NCBI GenBank assembly: GCA_024196135.1
Contig: JAMQCK010000001.1
Location: 186,001-250,000 of the forward strand
Direction of reading: 5' to 3'
Source: Pleurotus ostreatus/Saccharomyces cerevisiae fusant
Lineage: Eukaryota; Opisthokonta
Length of the DNA stretch: 64,000 nt
Both the position numbers and the translations under genes were made by a program. Position 1 is the stretch's first letter. Each line of letters begins with the position of its first letter. Positions 10,783-23,752 of this stretch are shown one piece after another. The notes beneath the pieces are model-generated. The model made no database searches and had not been told where the DNA came from. It worked only from the letters and a program-made list of their open reading frames with translations.

Positions 10783-11455
10783 ATGGACTTGGTGAGTGTT
10801 ATCGCTACAGGTGTATATATCTGGGTGCGAATGAGCTGTCTCTCGCAGTCAGCGCGCCTGGACCACGAGATCGCTGCGTTGAAGGACCTTGACGTGGATA
10901 TCCGCGCCAGCACGGCGGACTTGCGCGACCCGGATCATGCGGAGTCGTTCAAAGAGCATTCCAAGAAGTACGTCGCGACCTTTCGACCTTGCCTACTGCC
11001 CAAGATGCTCCGATACCCTCCCTCATTTACGACCATCGCACCATGATGAGAGTCTAGATTGACATATATTGCAGGGCTTGTGACCACCGTGTAGAGGCGC
11101 GGAACGCATCGAATCCGTTCTCGCGAGCGTACCACATCGGCGCGGGCTTGATGGAGGCCAAGCTCGCGCGGGATGACGCGGAAGTATGTCACTGTCCCTC
11201 GGATATGTTGCCCAAGTCAAAGAGCATCGAGAGAAGCGCCGACATGTTTTACTTCTTCCGACCCCCTGCGCTTTGTTGACGGCGTTGAACTGTCTTTTGG
11301 GTATTTTGGATATGACTAACGAGTGTCCCCAGGACGTATCTCCAAGTCTGTCGAAGACTAGCACAGAGACGAGCTGGAGCAGCTCAAGCGCGCCGACAAG
11401 GTCGAACACCGGGGAGAGCACGAAGACGCAGGATTCGAGGGAGGAGGCGGCTTGA
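10783..11455 (+). CDS. small hypothetical protein
   Basis: Exons 10783-10791, 10849-10967, 11075-11183 and 11333-11455 (360 nt, 119 aa). The first exon encodes only MDL. The N-terminal part (SARLDHEIAALKDLDVDIRASTADL) is helical and coiled-coil-like; the C-terminal exon is Ser/Thr-rich and disordered. The last intron has a strong branch point (GACTAAC) 14 nt before its CCCCAG acceptor, which fixes the final frame. An upstream in-frame ATG at 10720 would add 21 residues. I do not recognise the family. Downstream bases in the same exon also look codon-like in another frame but contain an in-frame TAG. Confidence 0.55.
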
Positions 11456-11922
11456 GAAGTACCACAGATATTTGCTTTGCCATACGGCTGTAGTTAGTTT
11501 GACGTATCGAGATCCCAGAACCATCGGCGGAGATCGCCTGTGTTTGCGCAGGCTTGTGGACATTGATGGATGCTTCAAACAAGCTCGCGAAGCACCAGAA
11601 AAGGGAAATATTGGGGAGGGAAGCGCGTTCGGGACCAGAATACTTTTGTTTCCGCGCACATAAAGACTTGTTCATAACCGGAAACCCTCACCTCTTTTCT
11701 CCTTCCCCCCGCTATCATCTCTCTGATTTTTTGAAAGATACGCCGTCATGGTCGTCGACGACAGAGACGAAGGCGCGACACACGACGCGACTTAGCCTGC
11801 CCTAAGGTGAGAACGCCCACGTGATGATGATGCGCCGTTCGTTGATTTCGTTGCCTCGAGGCTCGAGGCGTATCATTCCTGCCGTTTTCCTGCCGTGTTG
11901 ATATGTCTGCTCGCTGCTGAAC
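11456..11922. other. intergenic, promoter of the giant PH-domain gene
   Basis: About 470 bp. A CT-rich block (cctcttttctccttccccc, 11690-11708) lies about 220 bp upstream of the giant gene's start codon, a common fungal promoter feature. No gene seen. Confidence 0.5.
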
Positions 11923-14900
11923 ATGTCCAGCGACTACACTTACACGAGGTCGGCAACGTCGCCGACCTCACAGGCGTACAGCACGCTTTCGCCGACATAC
12001 GAATCCACCGAGTTTTCGAGACGTACCCCATCCGAGTATAGCTACACTTCAGGTCACTTCGCTCGAACTCGCATCCCCAGCAGTTTTCCTGACCATTCTT
12101 GCAGACTCCCGCCGATCTGCGACCGAGGATGACGCGTCGTCCAGGGGACAGATGCGACGCATCGTCGTCTCCCCTGCGCCCAGCGATGATCACGAAGAAT
12201 ACACTGAGGGCAATTCCATCGACGAGGTCGAAGAGACGCTAAACAACCTCGACGACGAGCTCGACGAGACTGAGCAGGCACTCACCGAGTGGTCTGGCTC
12301 CAGTGGCCCGCCCCCCTCATATACATCATACTCCCCCTCCTACACGACGGGCTACACCGGCACCGGATCTTACACCACCGGCTCCCAAACTGGCTACACA
12401 GGCTCGCAGACCGGTTACTCGGGCTCGCAGACGGGCTACTCAGGCTCCCAGTCGTATGGATCGCCCTCATACTTCAGTGGCTCAAGCTCCCTCCCCAGCG
12501 TCACTCAGACTCAGTCGCAAACGGCCATGTCTGGCCCGCGGAGCTACGCCGATCCTCGCTTGCGCCTAAGCAGGATCACTGAGCGAACCGAAGAATCACG
12601 ACCAACTTCAGGCGCGTTCTCCGTTCGACAGGCAGAAGCTGCCCGTCGCTCCGCCTTTTTGGGAGCGACTACTCCACGCACAGGTTCTCCTGCCCATTCG
12701 CGCTCCTCTACTGACCCAGGCGCGCGCGAGCTTCCGCCGCCCGGTCGGGCCAACGCGCTCATTGCGCAGTTCGAGACGCAGAGCCCTGGTCATACTCGGA
12801 CGACATCTGCTCCTGGCGGCCCACGTGCCCTCAGCCCGTTCACAACCACACAGTCTCAGTCTGGCTATGGGTCGACGTACGGCTACGGAAGCTCGTACGG
12901 GTATGGATCGCGCCCGTCCTCACCCACCAAGAGCACCACCTCGTATGGTCGTTCCGCCTTCTCATCACAGTTGCCGACGCGCCCTTCGAGTGCGGCGGAT
13001 ACACGGACGTGGACACGGTCAGGGTCCGAGCGCTCGACAAGCCCCGATTACACCACGCAATCGGGGACCTTCACGAACACGATGTCGAACACCTTGACGC
13101 CCATGCAGACGGCCACGGACACGGGGACGACGATTACGCCGACGAACACCACCTTGCGTCGCCCTCAGGCCAGCCCCCGGTCGCCGCTCGCCTCCGTGCG
13201 CAATATCGTCGCTCTCTGGAAGGATCGCAATCAAAACAAGCCGGGAGCGGAGGAGGGGAAGGCGAACACTCCTGGTGGCAGCCAAGAAGGACTTTTTGCG
13301 ATGCGTCGGCGGGCTGCTCCCGGGCAGCCCGACGTTAACCGAGATCTGCCCCCGACTCCAGACGCGGGGAGCATCCGCAGTGGCCACAGCGGAGTACTGC
13401 CGCCTGGTTTTGACGCCGCTGAGCTGGCGCCGTTTACCTCAAGCAATGAGCCGGTGAGCATATAGTCTCACGAATGCAAGCGAATCACTGATCATGCTTT
13501 CTACAGCCGCTTCACATTGGTTCGCTCTGGTATCTGAATGTTCACTCGGAGCCTCCATACAGGTGGCAACGCTGCCAGGCGCTACTATACCCTCATATGC
13601 TGCTTCTTTCATGGATTGCTCCTGGAGGTGGCCGTGGCATTGTTGGGCTAGACCTTCAGAACTGCACGGATGTGTCGAGCGCGCCAAGCCCTTCGCATCC
13701 GTCTGCTAGGGAAGATGTTGGGACGATCGCAGCTCGCCTTCAGAGCGCGGAACGCGATGGGCAGCCACTCATGGAGATGCTGGTGCCCTTCCACATGATG
13801 TACGCGGATGGCGTGGAACGCCTCGCTGCGGAGAGCTTGCTCGAAAGGCAAAGATGGGTGAACCGTCTATGGTACGTGAAATGCTTTCCATCTAAGCACA
13901 ATGCTCATTTTCCCTATAGGGAGGCTGTCAATACCCCCGTAACCACCCAAGGCTCGTCGATTACTCGGTCACCAACTGGCTCCTTGCGTACGATCCGGTC
14001 GTACAACTCGTATGACTCGGCAAGCAGCGTCACGAGCAATGGCTCGCGGTCGACCGTGTTCATTCCACCGCTGTCGACTCTGCACGATATCTCTGAACCC
14101 ACCGAGACGTTCACTCAGTTATCTGGATCGTCTGGCGCGTCGCGCCGCTCCTCGCTGGTGTCGTCGCACCATGCACGCACAGTCGACGATACAGTCATCT
14201 CAAGCGATGGCTACGTGTACCCCGGAGACCCTCGTGTGATTCCAAGCCGCCGTCGCAGCCTACTTCGCCGAGCCGGTTCCATGACCGACCTTGACGAGGA
14301 GTTCACCAACGCAACAAGCCGTCCTCGCGACTCCGCCCGTTTCGCTAGTCCCGTCACCATCTCGAGTGGGCCGTCGCTTGGCCGCGAGGTCTTCGTCACG
14401 CCCCCTCCCAGTGCCCGTGCCAGCGACAAGACCAGCAGCCGGGGCACTGCCAGCGAAGCCGGGGAGGAGACGTTCTTTTCGCAGGGAGCCTCGTCTGACG
14501 AGAGCAGGAGCGTTCTGTCTTCCTTCTACACGCGCACTTCCTATGGAACTGGCTCCTTCACAGGCCTGACGACCTCGGGAACGTCGCGTACCGAGTCCAA
14601 CTCGTTGCTGGGCGACTCGCACGATGGTTCCTCCTCGTTATCGGGTACGTCGCCCTCGCTTGTCAGGTCTCGGGAGGTCAGGCGTCGCGGTGGTCGGTCT
14701 ACGGCGACTTTCTCGTCTGGGTACACTTCTGGCCCAGGTAGCGAGGAGATGAGCGACAAGGAAAACTCGAGCGGCGTCGGGAGCTACACGGCGTCCAGCT
14801 ACATGTACGGAAGTGGAAGCTACACGAGCGACAGTCAGACGCAGACGGAAGGGAGCGGAAGTGGTAGTGGCAGTGGAAGCGGCAGCGGCAGCGCGCCAGA

Positions 14901-17900
14901 AACCGGCAGCTACACGTCAACCGGCTACAACGTCTGCGACTCCTCCGACTTCTCGCACATGACGCTGTACTCGTCCTCGTACAGCGGCTCGTACAGCCTC
15001 AGCTACGACCCTTCGACTTCGGAGAGCGAGCGTATTCCCATCAAGCCGTCCTCCGAGCTGTCGTCGGGGACAGAGTCTTCAGACTCGGAGAGGTACTTGA
15101 CCGCATCGCAGGCGACGTCCTTCAAGACGGCCTCGCCTGCGACGGACTACGCTACTCCGGAGTCGTCGCCGTCTACGGCGTCATTCAAGTCCTTCCCGAC
15201 CATCCCTAGCGAGTACGAGACGGCGGCGCCGAGCGAGCACAAGGCGACCGACTTCGCCACCGCGAGCGTCTGCCCGTCGGAGATTGAGGAGATACCGAGC
15301 GAGACTTCGAGCGAGATTATGAAGGAGGACACGGGAGTTCAAGTATCCATCGAGGAGCCCGAGTCGGTGGAGGAGGAAGAGGCACCGACACCCAAGGCAC
15401 CGTCTACCAAGTTACCGTCTGAGCCATCGGAAGATCGGGAGCTCAGCTTCGAGACGGAGCGCACGCCGAGCGAGAAGACGCCGACGCAGGTCCCAAGCAT
15501 CGTAACCTCGTCGCCCAGCTTGCCTGCTGAAGAGGCACCGCTGCCCTCGTCGATGCCGTCTCTGTCTCCCAGCCCCTCGCCGTTGACAACGAGCCTTGAG
15601 TTGACTACGTCTTTGGAGCTGAGCAGCAGTGAGGCGCCGTCGTCGTCGTTCCCAGCAACGACCGTCTCAAGCTCGGAGTTATCCCTGACGCCTACGATGC
15701 CCTCTGCGCGCACGGAGCCGCGCACGCGCACGCCCACCGTGTCCAGCGTGCATCTATCTTCACCGCGGCCACCCAGCTCGGTACCGAGCGTGCCGACGAC
15801 GACGCCCTTGCCCAGTCTTGCTCCGAGCAGCGGAGAGAGCACGACGATGCCGAGCGAGCGATGGGGCATCGAGACCAACCGCTCGTACGAGAGCTCGTTG
15901 CTGCAGCCGTCGCCTTCTGAGCGCTCGATCGCCCTCCAGGATCCGGAGACGACGTTGGAGACTTCTTTCCTCAGGCCCAGCGGCAGCGAGGTGACGTCGA
16001 TTGGCAGGCTCAGCAGCATCCCCGAGACCCCGACGAGCGTCAGCGGTACGGTGCGCAGACTACCGACACTCACGGCAGTGAGTCCGTCAAGCGCCAGCTC
16101 TCGGACGCCGGTCATCAGCTCGAGCACTCCAGAGTCAGTGGGCCCAGCGACGACAAGTGCGCAGGAATCGTCGGACGTCGTGCTGTCGACGAGCAGCTCT
16201 ACACTCGAGCGCACGCCTTCGAGTGTGTCGAGCAGCTCGTACACTTCGCAGTCGTCGATCAGCAGCAGCGTGCTGGACTCGAGGTCCGTCATCGAGGAGA
16301 TGGCGCGGCGGGAGATGGAGCTGGAGGAGTCTGAGATGATGTCTGAACCGTCGACTGTGCCATCGTTGTTGACAACGCCTTCTGCGAGAACGGTCAGCTT
16401 GGCTTGAAGATTCATAAACGTTGCATACTGACGATACCCGGCAGGCTTCTCCCCTTCTGGCGAGCACGCCTCAGGCATCCGCGAGCGTTAGCATCACCAC
16501 TCCGCGTGGCGACGCGCCCTCGGTGCACACTATTGAGACGTACCCGTCGTCCGAGAGCGGCAGCATTCCGACAACGCGTAGCCCTGACATCGACCGCTTC
16601 GACATCCTTCGAGATGACCTTCAGCGGCTGGAAGACTTGGCCCGGGAGCAAGGACGCGACATCAGCGGCAGCGTCGACGCGTTGCGTTCGGACATCCAGA
16701 ACCTCGCCGACGCTGTCCACGAGTGGCACAACCAAGAGCGGGATAGGGAAATTGGGCCTGCTCCTCCTCATACTATCATCATGCCACCGGCCTCGCGCGT
16801 GGCTGGGTCTCCGATGTCGAGTGTGTCTGTCCGGGGCCCTGATCGTTCTGTCACCGATGCCGGCGTGGGTAGCGACATGTTGTCCCCGCCGGCTGCGCAG
16901 GTCACAATCCCCCGCTCTGCGCCCAGCTCGTATGGTTTGACGCGGTCGTCGAGCGTCATCAGCAGCGTCCCGTCGTTCTTGTCGTCGCACTACTCGGATG
17001 CGTCAATTTGGGAGGATGAGGAGTCGGAGATGGACGAGTCAGAGATGGCTACCCCATACTCGCCCACGGAGTCCTCGCTGCCAATCAGCAGTTCGCCGCC
17101 CTCGACGCCTGAGGAGTCCAGCCCTCCAAGCACTCCTCAGACCCAGCACACGAGCGAGTCATCGAGCTCGTCCTCGAGCACGGTTACTGTCAGGGCTGCG
17201 CCGCCTGATTTCAGTCACTTGCTCAACGAGATCCGCAACGTCATTCAGGGGATTGGCGGTGATGTACAGGCTTTGTGGGAGGGTCAGACCTCGACCAACC
17301 ACATGTTGGACGAGCTCAGAAATCGGGTGCGTGCGCCGGACAACGCCCAACTTCTGGATCGGGTTGCTGCTATCGAAGGGCACCTCGCGCGACTCGCCGA
17401 TCAGCAACAGCAACCACAACGCCCTCGTTCGCCGACGACCCTGCCTCGCTCTCCTCCGCCTCAATCGCGTGGAACGGCGCCCTCGGAGACCGGGACCACG
17501 GAGTCAGAGCCAAGCGAGATCGACCTCGAGGGTATCCTTCGCGACTTCCCTCGTTTCCATCAACCGACGCCGATGCCTGCACATACACCCAGCGGACCAT
17601 CGCTCGCTCAGCAGTTGCAAGACATACTGACCGGACTGCCTGCGATGCCCGCCGTTGTAGAAGTGCAGCCACCACCGCCCCTCCAGCCGTTCACATATCA
17701 GCCTCTTGACCGGCGTCCGCGGAGCGCGAGCCCCGATTCGTTGCGCGATATCCCTCGGCGAGTCTACACGGCTCCCCCGCAGCCGCCGCGGCCTCGTCGT
17801 GCGCGCAGGGATAGGGACAGCTACTTGTATCACTCTCCTACTGTTCGAACAGAGTCTATCGCGCCTCAGCCGCTGGGTCGTCAAGAGCAAGAGATCCATG

Positions 17901-20900
17901 CGCCTCGGGCTCGCCCGCCGCAACCTGCACCCCAGCCGTCGCAAGAGCAGACTGAGTACGAGGACACCGCTCCAGACACCGCGGCAACCCCTCGGCCGCC
18001 TCAGGAGCGCATTCCGCGTCCTGGTCCTACGCCTCGCCCTGTCATCGTGAGTATCAAACGCCGCAGAGCTGGTCAGGCTGAATGCTGATGATGATACAGC
18101 CGCAGAACCTCTATGACCGTCCGGCGTCTGCTCCGGAAGATATGGGTGGCTCACCTGGGCGCGCTTCGCAGCCGTGGTATCGTCGAGCTGGTGTAAGTCT
18201 CGTGCAAGCTATTACAGACCTCATTCTCATGAAATGCAGGATCGCCCTCGTGCCGATGGCGCTACTGGAGGACCAGGCGGAGGCCAGGGCGTACCGGGTG
18301 CTGCTCCTGCCCCTCAATATATGCCGATGCCTGTAAGTACCGCATCTTATATTGATGTTCCGATGCTCATCAAGTAATCAGGCCGTAGTCCAAGGACCAT
18401 GGTCGACGTTGATGGAGATCCTGCGAGTACGTGCCGTATATGCCTCATCTTACCTTTCCTCACCTCTGACAGGAAAATCGTCTGATGCATCTTGCAACGG
18501 TTGATCAACAACGTGAACTCATGCGCTACATGCGTGGACTCAACGAGTGGCTCGCACGCGATGTACATGATCGTCAAGCAGAGATCAACAGTGTTCTGGC
18601 TCAGATGAACCGTCTTCATGGGGATCTCGAGAGTCTTCGTCGTGGTATGTATACCATTTTACGAACTGCAATGTTGGTCTAACATTTTCGATTAGGTATG
18701 GATGAGCGCAGTGACGCGTCAACTTCGCCTGGTGCTACCTTCCACATACCTACGCAGCAGCCTATGCAGCAGCCAGTGCCGGGGCAAATATACCCGCCGC
18801 AACAGCAGGGACCAGTGATGCCGCAGCCTACGCCTGGGTTCATTCCGGGTACGCAACAATCGTCGAATATTGTGCTGCCGCTAATTTCTCGCAGGTCAGC
18901 AAGGGATGCCGATGCGGACACCGCAGCAACATTATCCACCGGTCATACCGAATGAGGGGCCTGTCATTCCAGACCGTCCCGAACCGGTCATACCGCCAGC
19001 GCCTATCATTGTGCAACAGCCGGGCACGGGAGGTCCTCCTGTGATACCTATGACCGGGATGGGATATCCTATGCCGCAACCGCAGCAGTACCAGACGCCC
19101 ATGCCCTCAGCGTCTGGGCCGTTCATTCCGCCTGATTCTGACACTGATTCGTCGATGTCTGATCGCTCAGCACAACCGATCCCCGTCCCTCACGGTGCCC
19201 CCGGTACTGTCATCATCCAGGACCGATCCTCCGATAGTGCGAGTTCAATATCGACGAGAAGTAGGTCGCCTAGCCCCACATCCCGTCGAAGCGGTAGGAG
19301 CGGTCGAAGCCCCAGGAGTGGACGAAGCCGGAGCGAAAGCCGTTCTCCCAGCAGAAGCCCTCCGCGAAGCTATCGAGACCATAGGACTCCGAGCCAAGCG
19401 CCCACGCAGATCCATATTCATCCTTCGGCGCCTTCCGCCACTCCTGGTCCGCCCCCGCCCATTGTTCAAGTACAGCCTACACATGCGGCGTCCGAGCATC
19501 CTGGAAGTCCCGCTTTGCCCACTCTTGGCCCTGGTCAAGCGCAACCTACCATCATTTACCAGCCAGGGACGGCGCCTGGTATGCCCACATATCCTCCCCA
19601 GGTTATCCACCAGATGCCCCGTAGTTCCTCGAGCAGCCGGTCGCGCTCGCCGTCGCGTACACCTCAACAGCAGCGGGCGCCGCTCATGGTCGTGAACACA
19701 TCCCGCTCGAGCTCACGTACTAGATCCAGATCTCGCTCGCATTCACCGACGTATCATCATACCTCCTCAGCAACCCCAGCACAAACTGTCGTATACCCTC
19801 CTGCTGCAACGACCCCCTACACCCCTTCGACACCTCACGTTGGGATGCCTCCTCCGGGTCAGGTCATTGTAACAACTAGGAGCCGCAGCTCGAGTCGGTC
19901 GAGGTCGAGGAGCCCTCGAGACACGACGGTTGTTGTACCCGGACAACCGTCTCACGCTCCAACAATGTATCCTGTCACTCCTGGTCAACCTACTCCTGGT
20001 GGAGGTGGCACGATAATCATGCCGCAGACGCCATCGGCTCCTTACTCGCATACACCAGTACCGACGCAGCCTGGCACTGTGATAGTTTCGCAGCCACCTC
20101 AGACCGAGAGGCGCTCTCGATCACGCTCTCGGTCACCTCGCCGGTCCCGCTATTCTCCTTCCCGCTATTCTCGTTCTCCGTCGCGCGATCGCAGGGGAAG
20201 GCGCGGTCGCTCGTATCATTCACGTTATCGCACGCCGTCGTATTCCACCGACTCGTATTACTCTCGCCGACACCCTGGACGTCACGGTGCACGGGGATAC
20301 AGCAGCAGGACACCGTCCTACTCGCCCGGGTATCGTGATCATCGTGCTTCTCGCCACAGGCCTTCTGGGAGAACCCGTAGTCGGAGGTATAGCCCTTCTC
20401 GCAGCGTCAGCACTCGCTCAAGAAGTTTGAGCCCTCGCTCTGCATCTCCTCGTACGGCCAGGGGATCCCCTGCACGTCATGTCTCGCGTCCAGGTACGGG
20501 TAGGGGTAGGAGTCGTACTGCCTCTCCGCGCAGCGCAGTAGAGCGCGACCGGTCCGCATCCCCCACTACACATCTCGTCCACGGGCAACCATCTGTGGCG
20601 CCGATGTCACCTCGGGAGTCTGTGAGCGCGCGACTGCCGTCTCATGCGCCAACTGGGAGGCCTTCCTATGCAGATACTCAGCGAGGCGAGTCTGAACTCA
20701 CTGCGTCTCCTTTGCCGCATCCTATCCCGGGCACACACGAGTACGTTCCGCCACCTTCGAGTCGTGCGCCGTCCAGCCGTGCCCATTCTATGCAACGCGG
20801 ACCTTCGACACACCGTGCTCCTTCCACTCAACGTGCACCGTCTGTCATCTCAGAGGGACCTCATGTCATCACCGTACCGACCGCACATCGCGCGCCTACA

Positions 20901-23088
20901 ATTATCACAGTACCCGACAGGCGGCCGTCTACGGTGGTCAGCCAGCCAATCTCATCACAAGGTCAGTCATTTACCCCTGCCTTTGTGCAAAATCGCTTAT
21001 TGTTTGCAGCGTCGTCGTATGAGCCGCCTCGTTCCCCAGGCCGTACGGTTAGCGAGCTAGACATGGGCCCCGAATCATTGCAGCAGCCGTCTTCTCGTCC
21101 ACCTTCGGTTCCACCGTCGGTCCCTCCAACAGCCGCCGCACCGACTGTCGTGCCTATGCCGATGTCACCTCGATCTTCAGTTTCGGCTTTGGACCCCGGT
21201 GCATACCATCCCCCCGCCAGCCTGCCACCTGGGACACCACATGCTGCTCCCGTCACACCGGCGCCTGGTGCTGTTCCTCTTTCTCCAGAGGTGCAGGAAG
21301 TCGTCGAGCGTTTGGAAGACCTCGCGGACAAGGTGGAGAACGATGAGATTCGTAGAGATGAGGAATATAGGCAACGCGAAGAGGAACGTGACAGGCGGTT
21401 TGCGGAGGCGGAGGAATGGCGCAAGCAAGAGGCTCTCGAGGCGGAGGAGCGTCGAGAACAAGAGATCCGCGAACGAATGGAGGCGGCGGTGGCCACTCCC
21501 CGTCCGACGTCGCAGACCGGCACTTACACCGGCACGGAGTCAGTGTCGACATCTCACGAAGAAGCTCTGCCTACTCAACCGCGTCTTGACCCATCGACCG
21601 CCGAAACGAGCAGTCCTGCCCATACCATCCCACCTCCACTACCTCCTGCAGGGGACGGTGCAAGTGTGGTATCTCATTCAACAGGACACGATATCGCGCC
21701 AGGCCAAATTTCATCTTTGCGCGAACTGTTCCGCGAAGAGCGCGACGCATGGTTCGCGGAGCACAGGCAGGCGTTGGAGGATCAAAAGCGCGACCGCGAA
21801 GAGTTCGATGCCGAACGTGCTCGACAAGCCGAAGAGCGCGAGGCGCGAATCCGTGCGCTCGAGGAGGAGCTGGCGGCGGTGAAAGACGAGCTACGGCAGG
21901 AGAAGGAAGCGCGAGAGGCTGATATCCGTGAGCGTGAAGAGCAGGAGAGCGAAGAACGGAGGAGCCGCGAAGACGCTGTTCTCGCCCAGCTCAACGACAT
22001 CACCAACCTCATTCAAGGCCAGCAGCAGACGCAGGAAGATACGAAGGACATGTTAACCGACCTGCGCGACAAGAACAATGGGTTCTTCAACGACGCTGAG
22101 CAGAGGAGTATGGAGTTCCGGGACCAGATTGAGGAGCTGGGAGGAAAGATTGATGATGACAGACAGAAAGCGGAAAACGGTACGTTCCTGCCGACATTCG
22201 CTCGCAACGCGGTTCTCATTCCTTACAGACAAGAACGACATCCTCAACGAGATTACTAACCAGCGGAACGAGCTCATCGAAGTCCTGCGCCATCTCTTCG
22301 ATGGTATGTCTCTTTCTTTGGTTGAGGAACCTGCTGACAGTTCCCAGAATTCCGTGCCGACGCGGACAGGCAGCATGAGACGACCATCGAAGCAGTCAAG
22401 CAGATGGCCCAAGAGCAGGTGCCCTTCAACGTCCAGGGCGTAAGTAGCCAAGTCTATGCATCACACTCAGGCTCACGTCCTCGCAGTACTTGGACGAGTT
22501 CAGCAGGGCGCTCGCCTCCGAGGTACGCATGCTCCTGGGCGAGGTGGGCAAGTTGCGCGAGGAGCGTCGCGGATTGCAACAGTACGTCTTCTCCAAGACA
22601 TTCTTCGACGCGTTGCTGACGCACAGTGCAGCGAGATCAGCTTCCTGCTCGGCGTCAAGTCGAAGTACATCCCGGGAGGGGAGTTCGAGCCGGACTGGAA
22701 GGGTCCTGTCGGCGCGCCGGGCATGCCGCCTACGGGTCCGCCGCCCGATGCTGGTCCTCCACCGCCGCCGCCTGAGGTGCATGCCGCGCGCCCGGCGTGG
22801 CGCACAGTGAGCACACGCACGAGCAAGAAGAAAAAGAAGGACCAGATGCCGGCGGCTCCGCCAGTGGCGCAACCTGACCCGAGACAGCAAGTACGCTCGT
22901 GGGCAACGTGGCAACGTGAGTTACTCGTTCTCTCAGAGCTGACTTTGGGTGCTAACGATGCGCTTGCAGCGGACCCCAACCTCGCGCCGTCGCCGTCGAG
23001 CTTCGACAACCCGACGCTCGCTGCACCGGCCGAGAGCCCTGGTCTCTTCGGTCCCCGCTCGCCGCGCAGCTCGAGGCACTTGGGCTAG
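11923..23088 (+). CDS. giant PH-domain, low-complexity, SR-rich, coiled-coil protein (about 3,474 aa)
   Basis: Sixteen exons: 11923-12052, 12105-13453, 13507-13871, 13920-16392, 16445-18046, 18100-18192, 18240-18332, 18382-18426, 18473-18644, 18696-18848, 18895-22179, 22229-22303, 22348-22439, 22487-22581, 22632-22915, 22970-23088 (10,425 nt). Every junction is GT-AG and the frame stays open throughout. Order of parts: Tyr/Ser/Gly repeats (TGSQTGYTGSQTGYSGSQ near residue 135; SYGYGSSYGYGSRPSS near 300); a PH-like domain at about residues 494-615 (IGSLWYLNVHS...RWQRCQALLYPHMLLLSW...LLERQRWVNRLW); more than 1,500 residues of Ser/Thr/Pro-rich sequence with a (GS)n run near residue 925; SR-dipeptide blocks at about 2270-2330 and 2560-2720; a charged coiled coil at about 2955-3255; a Pro-rich patch and a basic RTSKKKKKD motif near the end. 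PH domains bind phosphoinositides or proteins. I infer a scaffold at the membrane or in a condensate. No enzymatic domain is visible. Fusion of two genes is possible but no internal stop supports it. Confidence 0.8.
12352..12465 (+). repeat. coding tandem repeat (TGSQTGY units)
   Basis: Degenerate tandem repeats of about 24 nt encode successive GSQTGY[T/S] units in the N-terminus of the giant protein. The pattern of Tyr flanked by Gly/Ser is like the [G/S]Y[G/S] repeats of FUS-type prion-like domains. Confidence 0.7.
14846..14894 (+). repeat. coding (GS)n microsatellite-like run
   Basis: Alternating Gly and Ser codons (gga agt ggt agt ggc agt...) give about eight GS dipeptides within the disordered part of the giant protein. 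A likely site of length variation between strains. Confidence 0.75.
20962..21009 (+). other. possible retained intron inside the giant gene
   Basis: 48 nt beginning GTCAGT and ending TTTGCAG, a length and consensus typical of introns here, yet it is a multiple of three without an in-frame stop. Translation with it adds 16 residues (GQSFTPAFVQNRLLFA), which are more hydrophobic than the surroundings. Both forms are possible. Confidence 0.5.
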
Positions 23089-23752
23089 ACGCCTTATCTG
23101 TCGCGCTGGCGCTTGTATCCGTGGTGTATCTGTAATTTGCTCGTCTGCTTCATCGTCGTATCTACTTACTCGCATCATATTCGCTCTGCTTTCCCTGATA
23201 TTGTATACCTGTACGAGACGGACTGTTGTGGTTTCCTTTGCCTATTCGCTGGATTGACTGACGATTTGATCTATATACTCGACTCGACGCGATTGTTCTA
23301 CCTGACGTGACGCGACTGTTCTACCTATCTGACGCCACTAACGATCTGACTGCTTCACGACCGCGAGGATCTACCCTATGCGTACTCATTCGTCTTGCGT
23401 CCCATGTATGCCATCTTTACCTATGCATCGTCCTCCATCTATGATTCCACTCCTTTGGATGTATATCTCTCTATCTGTGACAATTCATTTCTTTTCTCTC
23501 TCTTTGTCGTAGGCGGAGTGGTGCGTTCGTGAAGAGGGATGTGGGTGGATTATGCGACGAGTGCGAGTGTTACTAGTGGCCTGAGTGAGCTGCGGCCAAA
23601 CAAGCAGCGGTAGTGAATTTAAAGTACAACGCCGGAAACGTCGAGTACGATAACGTCGGCGAGAAAGAGTTGGGACAGCATGAAGAGTAGTGATGCAGAG
23701 TAAAGCGAGTCATCGGCTACTACCAGCTCATGGGGCCATAGGTACGGCAAGC
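23089..23752. other. intergenic between convergent genes
   Basis: About 660 bp of 3' flank. It contains an 18-bp imperfect direct repeat (23286-23303 and 23309-23326, one mismatch). No coding potential that I can support. Confidence 0.5.

Noticed and set aside
11333..11500. Alternative frame ISKSVED-x-HRDELEQLKRADKVEHR in the last exon of the small hypothetical gene
   Set aside because: It looks codon-like but contains an in-frame TAG, and reaching it needs an acceptor (GACTAG) much weaker than the CCCCAG with its GACTAAC branch point.
15339..16478. 379-codon antisense frame inside the giant gene
   Set aside because: Its Ser/Val/Asp/Gly-rich translation is the complement of Ser/Thr/Pro codons in the real gene; a shadow.
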